Assembly (NCBI RefSeq): GCF_003719295.1
Contig: NZ_RFLW01000004.1
Span: 223,013-287,012, forward strand
Source of the DNA: Haliea alexandrii
GTDB lineage: Bacteria; Pseudomonadota; Gammaproteobacteria; Pseudomonadales; Halieaceae
DNA length: 64,000 bases
Reading direction: 5' to 3'
In this document: piece after piece, positions 56,040 through 64,000 of the stretch
Position numbering within the stretch: position 1 is the stretch's first letter
Layout: every line of letters starts with the position of its first letter
Position numbers and translations under genes: made by a program
The notes under the pieces: model-generated
The model's input: the letters and a program-made list of their open reading frames with translations, nothing else
What the model was told of the DNA's origin: nothing
The model's database searches: none

Positions 56040-56068
56040 CTATCTATCCGGCCAGGTTGACCGCCCGA

Positions 56069-56326
56069 TCAGGCGCTCACCACCTGAACGTATTTCCGGT
56101 TGTTGGGGCCCCGGGTCACAAACTCCACTTTGCCTTCTGCCGTGGCGAAAAGCGTGTGGTCACGGCCGCAACGCACATTGGCGCCGGGGTGAAAACGAGT
56201 GCCGCGCTGGCGGATCAGGATATTGCCTGCCTGCACCAGCTGGCCGCCAAAACGCTTGACGCCAAGGCGTTTACTTTCGGAATCGCGACCGTTACGTGTA
56301 CTGCCGCCTGCTTTCTTGTGTGCCAT
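56069..56326 (-). CDS. rpmA: 50S ribosomal protein L27
   Basis: An 85-residue basic ribosomal protein: [20 protein letters not shown] at the N-terminus, whose tail reaches the peptidyl-transferase centre. No cleavable N-terminal extension is present, unlike Firmicutes. GGAGG lies 8 bases before ATG. It follows rplU by 15 bases in the same operon and ends at a strong terminator. Confidence 0.98.
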   Translation of the reverse strand: MAHKKAGGSTRNGRDSESKRLGVKRFGGQLVQAGNILIRQRGTRFHPGANVRCGRDHTLFATAEGKVEFVTRGPNNRKYVQVVSA

Positions 56327-56341
56327 AGTCGCTAGCCTCCG

Positions 56342-56650
56342 TTACGCCGTGATAGCGGTGATTTTCACTTCGGTGAACCACTGGCGATGGCCAGTTTCTC
56401 TCCGGTAGTGCTTGCGGCGGTTAAATTTCACAATCTTAACCTTCTTGTGACGACCGTGGCTTACCACTTCAGCGGTCACCTTGCCTCCCGCTACCAGCGG
56501 GGTGCCGATCTTGACCTGCTCGCCACCGACCATCAGCACCCGGTCGAACTCAACCGACTCACCTGTGGCCACTTCGATTTTTTCCAGCTTCAGGGTCTCC
56601 CCCTCCACCACGCGATGCTGCTTGCCACCGCTCTCAATAACTGCGTACAT
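56342..56650 (-). CDS. rplU: 50S ribosomal protein L21
   Basis: A 102-residue 23S-rRNA-binding protein: [14 protein letters not shown] at the start and [25 protein letters not shown] basic end. GGAG lies before the ATG. First gene of rplU-rpmA. Its ~125-base leader contains an intrinsic terminator-like hairpin, which suggests attenuation. Confidence 0.98.
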   Translation of the reverse strand: MYAVIESGGKQHRVVEGETLKLEKIEVATGESVEFDRVLMVGGEQVKIGTPLVAGGKVTAEVVSHGRHKKVKIVKFNRRKHYRRETGHRQWFTEVKITAITA

Positions 56651-56775
56651 TGCCGTCTCCGTTCAGTTAGCCTGCTCGCGGTGCAAAAAACCCTTGAAAA
56701 TCAAGGGGGCAGAGACAGGCACTAACAGTTCTCATGATTCCGGGGCACACGCTTCAGGCGCATCTCTCCCGGAGG
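56651..56775 (-). promoter_or_regulatory. rplU 5' leader, candidate attenuation region
   Basis: Between the predicted transcription start (~56775) and the ATG, the leader can form a long-range helix. GTTAG and CCTG (complement of 56716-56726, two-base bulge) pair with CAGGCTAAC (complement of 56666-56674). This encloses the terminator hairpin at 56685-56707 and lies just before the GGAG ribosome site. The helix is hand-folded and unverified. Confidence 0.45.
56685..56707 (-). terminator. Intrinsic terminator inside the rplU leader
   Basis: Minus strand: CCCTTGA, loop TTT, TCAAGGG, then TTTTTT (56685-56690). It ends 34 bases before the rplU ATG and after the predicted promoter. It has no upstream gene on this strand to terminate, which points to premature termination of rplU transcripts. 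Confidence 0.7.
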
Positions 56776-56781
56776 GCGCGA

Positions 56782-56810
56782 ATTTTACTCAACTCGCCCA
56801 ATGTGGGCAA
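56782..56810 (-). promoter_or_regulatory. Predicted sigma-70 promoter of rplU-rpmA
   Basis: Minus strand: -35 TTGCCC (56805-56810, 4/6), 17-bp spacer, -10 TAAAAT (56782-56787, 5/6). Confidence 0.65.
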
Positions 56811-56849
56811 GGTTTATTTACACGCGGCGGCACCCCACCTCGGCCGCGC

Positions 56850-56878
56850 TTGACACCCCACCCCGACCACCCTAGCAT
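56850..56878 (+). promoter_or_regulatory. Predicted sigma-70 promoter of ispB
   Basis: Perfect -35 TTGACA (56850-56855), 17-bp spacer, -10 TAGCAT (56873-56878, 4/6). Start of transcription near 56885, about 22 bases before the chosen ATG. It rules out the ATG at 56877, which lies in the -10. Confidence 0.7.
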
Positions 56879-56906
56879 GCGCGAGCATTTTCAACGCCCT
56901 CACACT

Positions 56907-57869
56907 ATGCAGCAAATCCGCGCCAGCGTTGCCCGCGAGTTCGATCAGGTCAACCACCTGATAATTCAGCAGCTCCAGTCCAACGTGCCTCTGGTCGAGA
57001 ATGTCGGCCACTATATTGTGGACGCTGGCGGCAAACGCATGCGGCCCCTGCTCGCACTGCTGACCGCCAGGGCGCTGGGAACCTGCTCCAGCGCCCATAT
57101 CACTTTTGCGGCAGTCATTGAGTTTATCCACACGGCAACCTTGCTCCACGACGATGTGGTCGACGTATCACAGCTGCGACGCGGGCGACCGACGGCCAAC
57201 TCCGCGTTTGGCAATGCATCCAGCGTGCTGGTCGGCGACTTTCTCTACACGCGCGCGTTCCAGCTCATGGTACAACTCGATAACCTCGATATCCTGCGCC
57301 ACATGGCTGACACCACCAACACCATCGCCGAAGGCGAGGTACTGCAGCTGGCCCGGGCGGGCAACGCGGACACCACCGAGCAGGATTACATCGACATCAT
57401 TACCCGCAAGACCGCCGTGCTGTTTGCCGCCGCCTGTTATGGCGCCGCGGTGCTGGGCGGCAGTGACCGGGCACAGGCAGAGCGGCTGTCCAGCTTCGGG
57501 CTGCACCTCGGCCTGGCGTTCCAGATGGTCGACGACATGCTCGACTACGCAGGTGATGCCGCGACCATGGGCAAGAATGTCGGCGACGATCTGCGCGAAG
57601 GTAAAGTAACGCTGCCGTTGATTCACATTCTGCGCACCGGCAACGCAGACGAACAGGCACTGGTAAGACGCGCCATCACCGAGCGCTCCGCAGAGGAAAT
57701 GGAGGCCATCAGTGCCGCGGTAGAACGCTGTGCCGCCATGGAGCACACGCGCAAGCGGGCACGCGAACACCACGACCTGGCGGTGGCGGCTCTGGCCGGG
57801 CTGCCCCCAGGCCCGGCGCTCGTCGCCCTGCAGCAGCTTACACGCCTGTCCATAGAGCGCGACCACTGA
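56907..57869 (+). CDS. ispB: Octaprenyl (polyprenyl) diphosphate synthase
   Basis: A 320-residue trans-prenyltransferase, the length of E. coli IspB (323), that builds the side chain of ubiquinone. The two Asp-rich motifs are LLHDDVVDVSQLRRGRPTAN and FQMVDDMLDYAG; GGKRMRPLL is the first substrate-binding segment. The start at 56907 follows from the promoter position and IspB alignment, although no ribosome site is evident. It is divergent from rplU-rpmA, the usual gammaproteobacterial arrangement. Exact chain length (C40) is inferred. Confidence 0.95.
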   Translation: MQQIRASVAREFDQVNHLIIQQLQSNVPLVENVGHYIVDAGGKRMRPLLALLTARALGTCSSAHITFAAVIEFIHTATLLHDDVVDVSQLRRGRPTANSAFGNASSVLVGDFLYTRAFQLMVQLDNLDILRHMADTTNTIAEGEVLQLARAGNADTTEQDYIDIITRKTAVLFAAACYGAAVLGGSDRAQAERLSSFGLHLGLAFQMVDDMLDYAGDAATMGKNVGDDLREGKVTLPLIHILRTGNADEQALVRRAITERSAEEMEAISAAVERCAAMEHTRKRAREHHDLAVAALAGLPPGPALVALQQLTRLSIERDH

Positions 57870-57882
57870 CGCCACGAGCGAA

Positions 57883-57911
57883 TTGCAGGCCGCGATAGCG
57901 CTGCCTATACT
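57883..57911 (+). promoter_or_regulatory. Predicted promoter of pgi
   Basis: TTGCAG (57883-57888), 17-bp spacer, TATACT (57906-57911, 5/6). It lies between the ispB stop and the pgi ATG. Confidence 0.5.
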
Positions 57912-57937
57912 GGCCACCTATCCCGGCGGCGCGCACC

Positions 57938-59602
57938 ATGGCACACACTCTGCATCTTTCGGATCTTCCCTCCTGGCACGAACTACAGGCACTGGCCGAA
58001 CCGCTGCGCAGCACCGCCGTCAGTGCGCTGTTCAACCGCGAAGTCCAGCGTGCTGCGGATTTCACCGCCAGCGCCGCGGGCCTCACACTGGACTACTCAC
58101 GTCACCTGCTCTGCCGGGATAGCCGCGGCGCGTTACTGCGCCTGGCCGAACAGGCGCAACTCCCCCACCACGCCCGGCAGCTGCTCGCGGGCGCGCCCCT
58201 GAACAACACGGAAGCCCGCCCTGCACTGCATACCCTGTTGCGTGCGCGCAGCGCGCCGACCGGCCTGGAGGCCGAATTCAGCCGCGTCGAGGATACCCGC
58301 CACCGCATGCGTCTGTGGTGTGAACGCATTACGATGGGGGAGCTCACCGGCTATTCCGGCCAAGCCATTCGTCACGTGGTGAACATTGGCATCGGCGGCT
58401 CAGACCTCGGACCGCGGCTGGTGACAGCAGCACTGGCGAACTGGCAGGGTCCGGTGCACTGCCATTATGTGGCAAATGTGGACCCTGCAGACCTGCAGGG
58501 CACACTGCGCGGTCTCGACCCCGCGTCCACGCTCTTCATTCTGTGCTCGAAATCGTTCCAGACCCAGGAGACGCTCGCCAACGGCGAAGCGGCCCAGCGC
58601 TGGTTGCGCGCGGCGGGTGCCGGCGACGGGGACTGGTCACGGCATTTCCTGGCCATCACCAGCGACCTCGAAGCCGCCGCAGCCTTCGGCATTCCAGCGG
58701 ACAACTGCCTGCCCCTGTGGGACTGGGTCGGCGGGCGTTTTTCCTTGTGGTCGGCCATTGGACTCAGCATTGCGATCGCCATTGGCTGGGAGGCTTTCAG
58801 CGCCCTGCTCGCCGGTGCCGAGGCCATGGACCGGCACTTCCTCGAGGCCGACAGCGCGCACAACCTGCCCATGCTGATGAGCTTGCTTGAGGTGTGGTAC
58901 TGCAACTTTTTCCAGGCAGCTAACCATGTGGTACTGCCCTATGACCAGGGCCTGGAAAGGCTGCCCGATTACCTGCAGCAGCTCACCATGGAAAGCAACG
59001 GCAAGCGGGTCAGCCGCGATGGGGAAACCCTGGCTTACGACACAGCCCCGGTGCTCTGGGGTGCTGCCGGAACCATGGGACAACACTCCTTTTACCAATT
59101 ACTGCACCAGGGTACGCGCCTGTGCCCGGCCGACATCATTCTGCCGCTGACCACCGCCACCGGTGAAGCCGCTCAACATCGCCTGCTGGTCGCCAATGGC
59201 CTCGCCCAGAGCCGGGCCCTGATGGTCGGGCGCAGCACGGAAGATGCAGTCGCCAGTCTGTTGGAGCGCGGTGTCGAGGAAGCCGAGGCACGGCGCCTGG
59301 CGCCACACCTGGTAATTCCCGGCAGTCGACCGCACAGTGTCATTACGCTGGACGCCCTCACGCCACACACCTTGGGGGCACTGCTGGCATTGTACGAACA
59401 CCGCACATTCTGCAGCAGCCGGCTGTGGGGGGTGAATGCTTTTGATCAGTGGGGGGTGGAACTGGGCAAGAGTATCGGCCACAGCATTCTCAGGCGTCTC
59501 GACGATCCCGGGGCCGACAAAACCCTAGACCCGGCCACTGAGCGCCTGCTCGCAGAATGGTTCCGGGCACAACGGTCAACCGACGCCCCCCCGGCGACCT
59601 AA
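57938..59602 (+). CDS. pgi: Glucose-6-phosphate isomerase
   Basis: A 554-residue enzyme that interconverts glucose-6-phosphate and fructose-6-phosphate. Family segments: [42 protein letters not shown] (signature 1), MESNGK with the base Glu, and the second signature [19 protein letters not shown] with GVELGKSI. Length agrees with bacterial Pgi (~550). Fructose-6-phosphate also feeds the adjacent manC/manB route to GDP-mannose. Its stop overlaps that of the convergent manB by 4 bases. Confidence 0.97.
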   Translation: MAHTLHLSDLPSWHELQALAEPLRSTAVSALFNREVQRAADFTASAAGLTLDYSRHLLCRDSRGALLRLAEQAQLPHHARQLLAGAPLNNTEARPALHTLLRARSAPTGLEAEFSRVEDTRHRMRLWCERITMGELTGYSGQAIRHVVNIGIGGSDLGPRLVTAALANWQGPVHCHYVANVDPADLQGTLRGLDPASTLFILCSKSFQTQETLANGEAAQRWLRAAGAGDGDWSRHFLAITSDLEAAAAFGIPADNCLPLWDWVGGRFSLWSAIGLSIAIAIGWEAFSALLAGAEAMDRHFLEADSAHNLPMLMSLLEVWYCNFFQAANHVVLPYDQGLERLPDYLQQLTMESNGKRVSRDGETLAYDTAPVLWGAAGTMGQHSFYQLLHQGTRLCPADIILPLTTATGEAAQHRLLVANGLAQSRALMVGRSTEDAVASLLERGVEEAEARRLAPHLVIPGSRPHSVITLDALTPHTLGALLALYEHRTFCSSRLWGVNAFDQWGVELGKSIGHSILRRLDDPGADKTLDPATERLLAEWFRAQRSTDAPPAT

Positions 59603-60948
59603 GCGTCGATCAGGGCCAGCAACTCGGCTGTTTGTGCCGTCATCAGTGCGGCGTCACCGCGGCTTTCCACATTCAGGCGCACCACAGGTTCGGTATTCGA
59701 CAGGCGCAGATTAAAGCGCCAGTCTGCAAAGGCCATGGACAGCCCATCAACCGAGGATTCCTCCACAGCCTGGGGCCGGTAGCGTGCCGCGACCCTGGCC
59801 AGCACCGCAGCCGGGTCCGGCACACTGCGATTGATTTCGCCGCTGCAGGGAAAAGCCGCCATGCATTCGGCGACCAGCGCCGACAGCGGCATGCCGCGCC
59901 GGCCCAGCTGGGCCGCAACCAGCAACCAGGGAATCATGCCACTGTCGCAGTAGGCGAAGTCGCGAAAATAGTGGTGAGCACTCATCTCACCACCGTAAGC
60001 GGCGTTTTCGGCCCGCATCCGCTCCTTGATGAACGCATGGCCGGTTTTGCTTTCCACTGCGCGCCCACCGAGTTGCTCCACGCGGTCGATGGTGTTCCAC
60101 ACCAGACGCGGGTCGTGGATGATCGCCGAACCGGGGTGCTGCTCCAGCGCCATCTCCGCCAGCAGACCCACCAGATAATAGCCCTCGACAAACTCACCGC
60201 GCTCGTCAAAGAAGAAACAGCGGTCGAAATCGCCGTCCCAGGCCAAACCCAGATCGGCATTGTGAGAGAGCACCGCCTCACTGGTGACCCTGCGGTTTTC
60301 CTGCAGCAACGGGTTGGGCACCCCGTTGGGGAAGTGTCCGTCCGGCTCGTGATGCAGGCGAATAAATTCGAACGGCAGGTGCGGTGCCAGCAGGTCCACC
60401 ACGCGCCCGGCACCGCCGTTACCGGCATCGACCACGATGCGCAGAGGTGGCAGTGACGCCACATCCACATAGGAAAGCAAATGCTTGATGTAGGCGTCAG
60501 AGGTATCCAGCGGCAGGTAGCGACCGTGAGACCCTGCGCGCGTAAACGCGTTGGCCTCCGCCAGAGCTTGAATGTCCGCAAGGCCACTGTCGCCGGAAAT
60601 GGGCCGCGACTCTTCGCGCACAAACTTCATGCCATTGAAATCTTTTGGGTTGTGGCTTGCTGTTACCACAATGCCCCCATCCATTTCGGCGTCACTGGTC
60701 GCGAAATAGATTTCTTCAGTGCCGCAAAGGCCGATGTCATACACATCCACACCCTGCTCCCGCAGGCCGTCCGCCAGAGCTGCCTTGATCGCTTCACTCG
60801 TCAGGCGGATATCGTGACCAACAACCACCTTCTGCGGTTTAACCACTTCGGCATAGGCACGGCCTATGCGCCGCGCAATATCCTCATTCAACTGGTCGGG
60901 AACGCGTCCACGGACATCGTAGGCCTTGAAACAGTCGAGCTTCTGCAT
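59599..60948 (-). CDS. manB: Phosphomannomutase/phosphoglucomutase
   Basis: A 449-residue alpha-D-phosphohexomutase (ManB/CpsG/AlgC type). Active phosphoserine Ser98 in [14 protein letters not shown]; metal loop DGDFDR (Asp238, 240, 242); sugar-binding [12 protein letters not shown]; phosphate-binding [13 protein letters not shown] use the ATG at 60948 ([14 protein letters not shown]); a GTG at 60963 is possible. It follows galU within 15 bases. It would make mannose-1-phosphate for ManC and glucose-1-phosphate for GalU, so all three genes fit one pathway. Confidence 0.94.
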   Translation of the reverse strand: MQKLDCFKAYDVRGRVPDQLNEDIARRIGRAYAEVVKPQKVVVGHDIRLTSEAIKAALADGLREQGVDVYDIGLCGTEEIYFATSDAEMDGGIVVTASHNPKDFNGMKFVREESRPISGDSGLADIQALAEANAFTRAGSHGRYLPLDTSDAYIKHLLSYVDVASLPPLRIVVDAGNGGAGRVVDLLAPHLPFEFIRLHHEPDGHFPNGVPNPLLQENRRVTSEAVLSHNADLGLAWDGDFDRCFFFDERGEFVEGYYLVGLLAEMALEQHPGSAIIHDPRLVWNTIDRVEQLGGRAVESKTGHAFIKERMRAENAAYGGEMSAHHYFRDFAYCDSGMIPWLLVAAQLGRRGMPLSALVAECMAAFPCSGEINRSVPDPAAVLARVAARYRPQAVEESSVDGLSMAFADWRFNLRLSNTEPVVRLNVESRGDAALMTAQTAELLALIDA

Positions 60949-60963
60949 GCTGCCAATCCCCAC

Positions 60964-61791
60964 CTACTGCTGTGAATAAAGATGTTCGTAAACGAAATTG
61001 GTGGCCTCGACAAACCCTGGCACACTACCGCAGTCAAAGCGGCGGCCCGAAAACTTGTAGGCCATGACACAGCCCTGCCGCGCCTGTGTCTGCAACGCAT
61101 CGGTGAGCTGCACCTCGCCGTTGGCCCCGGGCGGGGTTTCGCGCAGGATATCGAAAATGTCCGGCGTCAGGATGTAGCGACCAATGATCGCAAGATTCGA
61201 CGGTGCCGAGGCGGCATCGGGTTTCTCCACCATCTCATCCACGCGGAAAATTCCGTCCTTCAGGCTTTCACCGGCAATCACCCCGTACTTGTGCACTTCT
61301 TCCACCGGCACTTCCTGAATGGCGACGATGGAACAGCGAAACTGACGGTAGAGCTCGGCCATCTGGCTGAGCACCCCCGGGCCGTCATTGATGCAGAGAT
61401 CGTCGGATAGCACCACACCAAAAGGCTCGCTGCCAATGAGTGCCTCGCCGGTCAGAATGGCGTGGCCCAGCCCCTTCATTTCGCGCTGGCGCACCATGGT
61501 GAACACACCCTTGTCGAGCACATTGCGAATGCTCTCCAGATACACCTCTTTGCCGGTGCCGGAGATCTGGTGTTCCAGTTCAAAACTGATGTCGAAGTGA
61601 TCCGCGATGCTGCGTTTGCCCCGGCCCGTGACCATCGCACAGGTCGTCATACCTGCGGCAATAGCCTCTTCCACACCGTATTGCACGAGTGGCTTGTTGA
61701 CGATGGGCAGCATTTCCTTGGGCATACTCTTGGTCGCCGGCAGGAAGCGGGTGCCGTAACCGGCAACGGGGAACAGGCATTTCTTGATCAT
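60964..61791 (-). CDS. galU: UTP-glucose-1-phosphate uridylyltransferase
   Basis: A 275-residue enzyme that makes UDP-glucose. Nucleotide-binding start KKCLFPVAGYGTRFLPATKSMPKEMLP; then LGHAILTGE, FGVVLSDDLC, MVEKPDAASAPSNLAIIGRYILTPDIF and KFSGRRFDCGSVPGF. The ATG at 61791 overlaps the manC stop (TGATG) and has AAGGAG 9 bases upstream; a TTG one codon before is less likely. It is the middle gene of manC-galU-manB. Confidence 0.96.
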   Translation of the reverse strand: MIKKCLFPVAGYGTRFLPATKSMPKEMLPIVNKPLVQYGVEEAIAAGMTTCAMVTGRGKRSIADHFDISFELEHQISGTGKEVYLESIRNVLDKGVFTMVRQREMKGLGHAILTGEALIGSEPFGVVLSDDLCINDGPGVLSQMAELYRQFRCSIVAIQEVPVEEVHKYGVIAGESLKDGIFRVDEMVEKPDAASAPSNLAIIGRYILTPDIFDILRETPPGANGEVQLTDALQTQARQGCVMAYKFSGRRFDCGSVPGFVEATNFVYEHLYSQQ

Positions 61792-63236
61792 CAACGGCTC
61801 TCCTTGTTTACCTTGTTTGCCTGGCTGGCCTGCTCGCGGCCGTAGACATCTTCAAACCGAACAATATCATCCTCGCCCAGATACGTCCCGGACTGCACTT
61901 CAATCAACTCCAGGGGAATGCGGCCAGGGTTCGCCAGGCGGTGCTTGCGACCGAGCGGGATGTAGGTGGATTCGTCCTCGCCGAGCATGAACACCTTGTC
62001 TTCACAGGTCACCTCCGCCGTACCATGCACCACAATCCAATGCTCTGCGCGATGATGGTGCATTTGCAGCGACAGGGTCTGTCCCGGGTTAACAATGATG
62101 CGCTTCACCTGAAAACGGTCGGCGGTAACCAGCGTTTCGTAAGACCCCCAGGGGCGATAAACGCGCGAGTGCAGCGATGCCTCCGGCCGCGACTCGGCTT
62201 TCAGACGACTGACAATACGCTTGACGTCCTGCACTTGGTCGCGATCCGCCACCAGTACGGCATCCGCCGTTTCCACCACCACCAGGTTATCCACCCCGAC
62301 CGCAGCCAGCAGGCGGGATTCGCTACGAAAATAGCTGTTTTGACAGTTATCGAGCATGACATCGCCCTGGCTGACATTACCCTGCACATCACGCGCCGCT
62401 ACTTCCCACAGTGCCGACCAGGCGCCGACGTCGCTCCAGCCACAGTCCAGGGCGATGACGCCACCTTCGCGCGTGTGTTCCATCACGGCATAGTCGATAC
62501 TGTCCGCAGGGCAGGCCGCAAAGGCCTCTGCCTCGGGGCGGATGAAATCCATGTCTCGCGTTGCCTCCTGCATCGCACGACGACAGCTTGCCAGCATCGC
62601 AGGCTGAAACTCCGCCAGTTGCGCCAGGTAGGTTTCCGCCCGCAGCAGGAACATGCCGCTATTCCAGAGATAACTGCCACTTTCCAGATAGGCCTGAGCC
62701 GTCGCGCTGTCCGGTTTCTCGACAAATGCCTCCAGTGCATAGAGGTCTTCATCCAGAGCGGCTCCACAGCGGATATAACCGTAGCCTGTCTCGGGCGTGT
62801 GCGGCACCACGCCAAAGGTCATCAGCCGGCCGGCGCGCGCCAGCGGCAGCGCTCTGGCCACTGCCACCGAAAAAGCCTCTACCTGCTGGATAAGATGATC
62901 AGCGGGCAACACCAGCAACACGGCCTCGGGGTCTCGAGCCTGCTCATGCAGCGCCGCCAGCGCCACCGCCGGAGCCGTGTTGCGCCCTTGCGGCTCAAGA
63001 ATCAGGGCGCCCGCCTCAATGCCGACCTGGCGCAGCTGCTCCGCCACCATGAAACGATGCTCTTCGTTGCAGACTACAACCGGGGCATTGGCTTCCAGTG
63101 AACCTGTGCGTTTGAGGGTTTGCTGGAGCATGGTGAGCTCGCCGGCCAGCGGCAGAAACTGCTTCGGGTGAAGCTCCCTGGATACGGGCCACAGGCGGCT
63201 TCCGACGCCACCGGAGAGGAGAACGGGTGTCAACAT
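61791..63236 (-). CDS. manC: Mannose-1-phosphate guanylyltransferase / mannose-6-phosphate isomerase
   Basis: A 481-residue bifunctional enzyme. The N-terminal GDP-mannose pyrophosphorylase has LLSGGVGSRLWPVSRELHPKQFLPL and FVEKPDSATA. The C-terminal cupin phosphomannose isomerase (~350-465) has FQVKRIIVNPGQTLSLQMHHHRAEHWIVVHG with metal-binding His. It makes GDP-mannose from mannose-6-phosphate. AGGA is 7 bases before ATG. First gene of manC-galU-manB; polysaccharide genes may continue beyond the right edge. The region upstream of it is the inverted-repeat element. Confidence 0.96.
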   Translation of the reverse strand: MLTPVLLSGGVGSRLWPVSRELHPKQFLPLAGELTMLQQTLKRTGSLEANAPVVVCNEEHRFMVAEQLRQVGIEAGALILEPQGRNTAPAVALAALHEQARDPEAVLLVLPADHLIQQVEAFSVAVARALPLARAGRLMTFGVVPHTPETGYGYIRCGAALDEDLYALEAFVEKPDSATAQAYLESGSYLWNSGMFLLRAETYLAQLAEFQPAMLASCRRAMQEATRDMDFIRPEAEAFAACPADSIDYAVMEHTREGGVIALDCGWSDVGAWSALWEVAARDVQGNVSQGDVMLDNCQNSYFRSESRLLAAVGVDNLVVVETADAVLVADRDQVQDVKRIVSRLKAESRPEASLHSRVYRPWGSYETLVTADRFQVKRIIVNPGQTLSLQMHHHRAEHWIVVHGTAEVTCEDKVFMLGEDESTYIPLGRKHRLANPGRIPLELIEVQSGTYLGEDDIVRFEDVYGREQASQANKVNKESR

Positions 63237-63370
63237 GGTAGGTCCTGTTGCGTTGGGCGAGATTGGCCGCAGGCAGCCGATGCTCGCTGGAGTCCTCTAT
63301 CTTACTTGAAGGACAAAGTGTGAGGCCAGCGGCGGCGGGGGGCTCTGGTGGGGGTTCTGGCGGGTGCTGG

Positions 63371-63650
63371 AGGTTGGCGGCCCGCTGGGCCGCTGCGTCG
63401 CTCCGGTGTGCGGGGGTCTTTTTGCTCCACTGCGGGCGCATGCGGCGCGCGGTCCTTTGGGGGTTCTTGCGCTGCCGTTTCGCGGCGTGCTGGTTTAAGG
63501 GTTTTGCATCTATCAGGGCTGTTGAGTGCTTGGGGGGCGTTTGCGTACTAGCAGGGCTGGGGGTTGGCAGGGCCTAAGGAGAGGCTGTGTTCGCGCCGAC
63601 GCCCTCCGAGTCCGCAAAAAGACCCCCGCACACCGGATCGACGCGGGGGT
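63371..63650 (+). repeat. Structured repeat element, copy 1
   Basis: Order of parts: GGGCCGCTGCGTCGCT, then a stem arm (63402-63425), then GGGCGCATGCGGCGCGCGG with TCCTTTGGG, TTGCGCTGCCGT, a 50-base non-conserved part, CTTGGGGGGC, ACTAGCAGGGCTGG, CCGACGCCCTCC with AGTCCGCA, and a second stem arm (63614-63637). The two arms are perfectly complementary over 24 bases, and CGTCG/CGACG extends the stem beyond one mismatch. Copy 2 has the same parts inverted. Confidence 0.8.
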
Positions 63651-63704
63651 AGAGCCAACTACGCAGCATCTACGAAGCGATAGGCCCATCGTCAACGTAC
63701 CCGC

Positions 63705-63985
63705 GAGGATTTGTGCGGCGGGTTGTTTCCTGCGGACTTGGAGGGCGTCGGTGCGCCCCCACAACTCTCTTAAACGCACCCCACCACCAGCCCTGCTAGT
63801 GCGTAAAGGCCCCCCCAAGAACACCGCCGCCACGACAAGTGACCAAATATCTTGAACAATCGATCGCCAGACGGCAGCGCAAAAACACCCAAAGGACCGC
63901 GCGCCGCATGCGCCCGGAATGGAGCAGGAAACAACGCGCCGTGCAAAGCGACGCAGCGGCCCAACGGGGCGCCCGCCCACTAAAC
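63705..63985 (-). repeat. Structured repeat element, copy 2 (inverted)
   Basis: Read on the minus strand it has the same blocks in the same order and spacing as copy 1, about 80% identical over the first 96 bases without gaps. The non-conserved middle is 51 bases against 50. Its stem arms (63924-63947 and 63710-63733) differ from those of copy 1 yet pair with each other at 21 of 24 positions, 23 of 24 counting G-T. Confidence 0.8.
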
Positions 63986-64000
63986 TCCACCACAGCCTAC

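Larger units (their letters stand above)
63237..64000. other. 764-bp non-coding region beyond manC with nested inverted repeats
   Basis: Short frames exist on both strands, but they are mirror images of each other through the repeat and lack ribosome sites and family similarity, so I call none as genes. The region holds two inverted copies of one element and may be the beginning of a longer array outside the window. The manC promoter should lie in 63237-63370, but none is clear. Confidence 0.7.

Noticed and set aside
56481..56906. N-terminal extension of ispB from 56481
   Set aside because: It would run through the rplU leader and both divergent promoters; the family N-terminus fits ATG 56907.
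63371..63985. Integron attC site or insertion-sequence ends
   Set aside because: No GTTRRRY/RYYYAAC core pair and no transposase or integrase in the window; the stem arms lie inside conserved flanks, which does not fit terminal inverted repeats.
63248..63993. Several open frames of 60-155 codons beyond manC, rich in Arg, Cys and Gly
   Set aside because: The peptides from the two strands mirror each other because of the inverted repeat; DNA identity is as high in non-conserved codon positions, and there are no ribosome sites. I treat the region as non-coding structure.

Overview
The window looks like chromosome of a marine gammaproteobacterium, most likely of the Halieaceae/OM60-NOR5 type. 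This is an inference from gene content: a DUF6351 secreted hydrolase, large TonB-dependent receptors, several acyl-CoA dehydrogenases, an octaprenyl-type polyprenyl synthase, high GC, and housekeeping clusters in the gammaproteobacterial order (rplU-rpmA, obg-proB, ispB). I see no rRNA, tRNA, CRISPR array, insertion sequence or phage gene. Coding density is high, and many neighbouring genes overlap by 1-4 bases.

Layout. 1-5.0 kb: end of a DUF6351 protein, a CPA1 antiporter and a retinol-dehydrogenase-like SDR. 5.0-8.0 kb: an iron block, with bfd and a FecA-like receptor in one operon behind a Fur box, divergent from bfr. 8.0-15.4 kb: a beta-helix/diheme cytochrome fusion lipoprotein, an FKBP isomerase, a Ca2+/Na+ antiporter and a CHASE-GAF-PAS-GGDEF-EAL protein. 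15.8-26.9 kb: a second TonB receptor, an M1 aminopeptidase lipoprotein and a four-gene peptide ABC importer. 26.9-31.6 kb: a minus-strand run of a frameshifted Old Yellow Enzyme gene, an RLAN-type ATP-grasp ligase, a 2OG-Fe(II) oxygenase and gdhA. 31.8-34.8 kb: cryptochrome-DASH, DUF2256 and an Fe-S photolyase. 34.8-49.4 kb: a PvdQ-like acylase, nagA, two tandem ABC1 kinases, three acyl-CoA dehydrogenases with a GST, a long aromatic amino acid hydroxylase with its MarR regulator, and a periplasmic M20 hydrolase. 49.5-55.9 kb: a UbiA prenyltransferase, UrcA, hemH, an ICMT-like methyltransferase, a ZIP transporter, proB and obg. 56.0-63.2 kb: rpmA/rplU, ispB, pgi, then manC-galU-manB, which make the sugar nucleotides for surface polysaccharide.

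The genes suggest a cell that gathers iron, peptides and lipid-like substrates, degrades acyl-CoA compounds and aromatic amino acids, and repairs light damage. The least explained parts are the last 760 bases, where two inverted copies of a ~270-bp structured element lie beyond manC; the leader of rplU, which carries an intrinsic terminator; the palindrome over the marR promoter; and the Old Yellow Enzyme/ATP-grasp/2OG-oxygenase operon.
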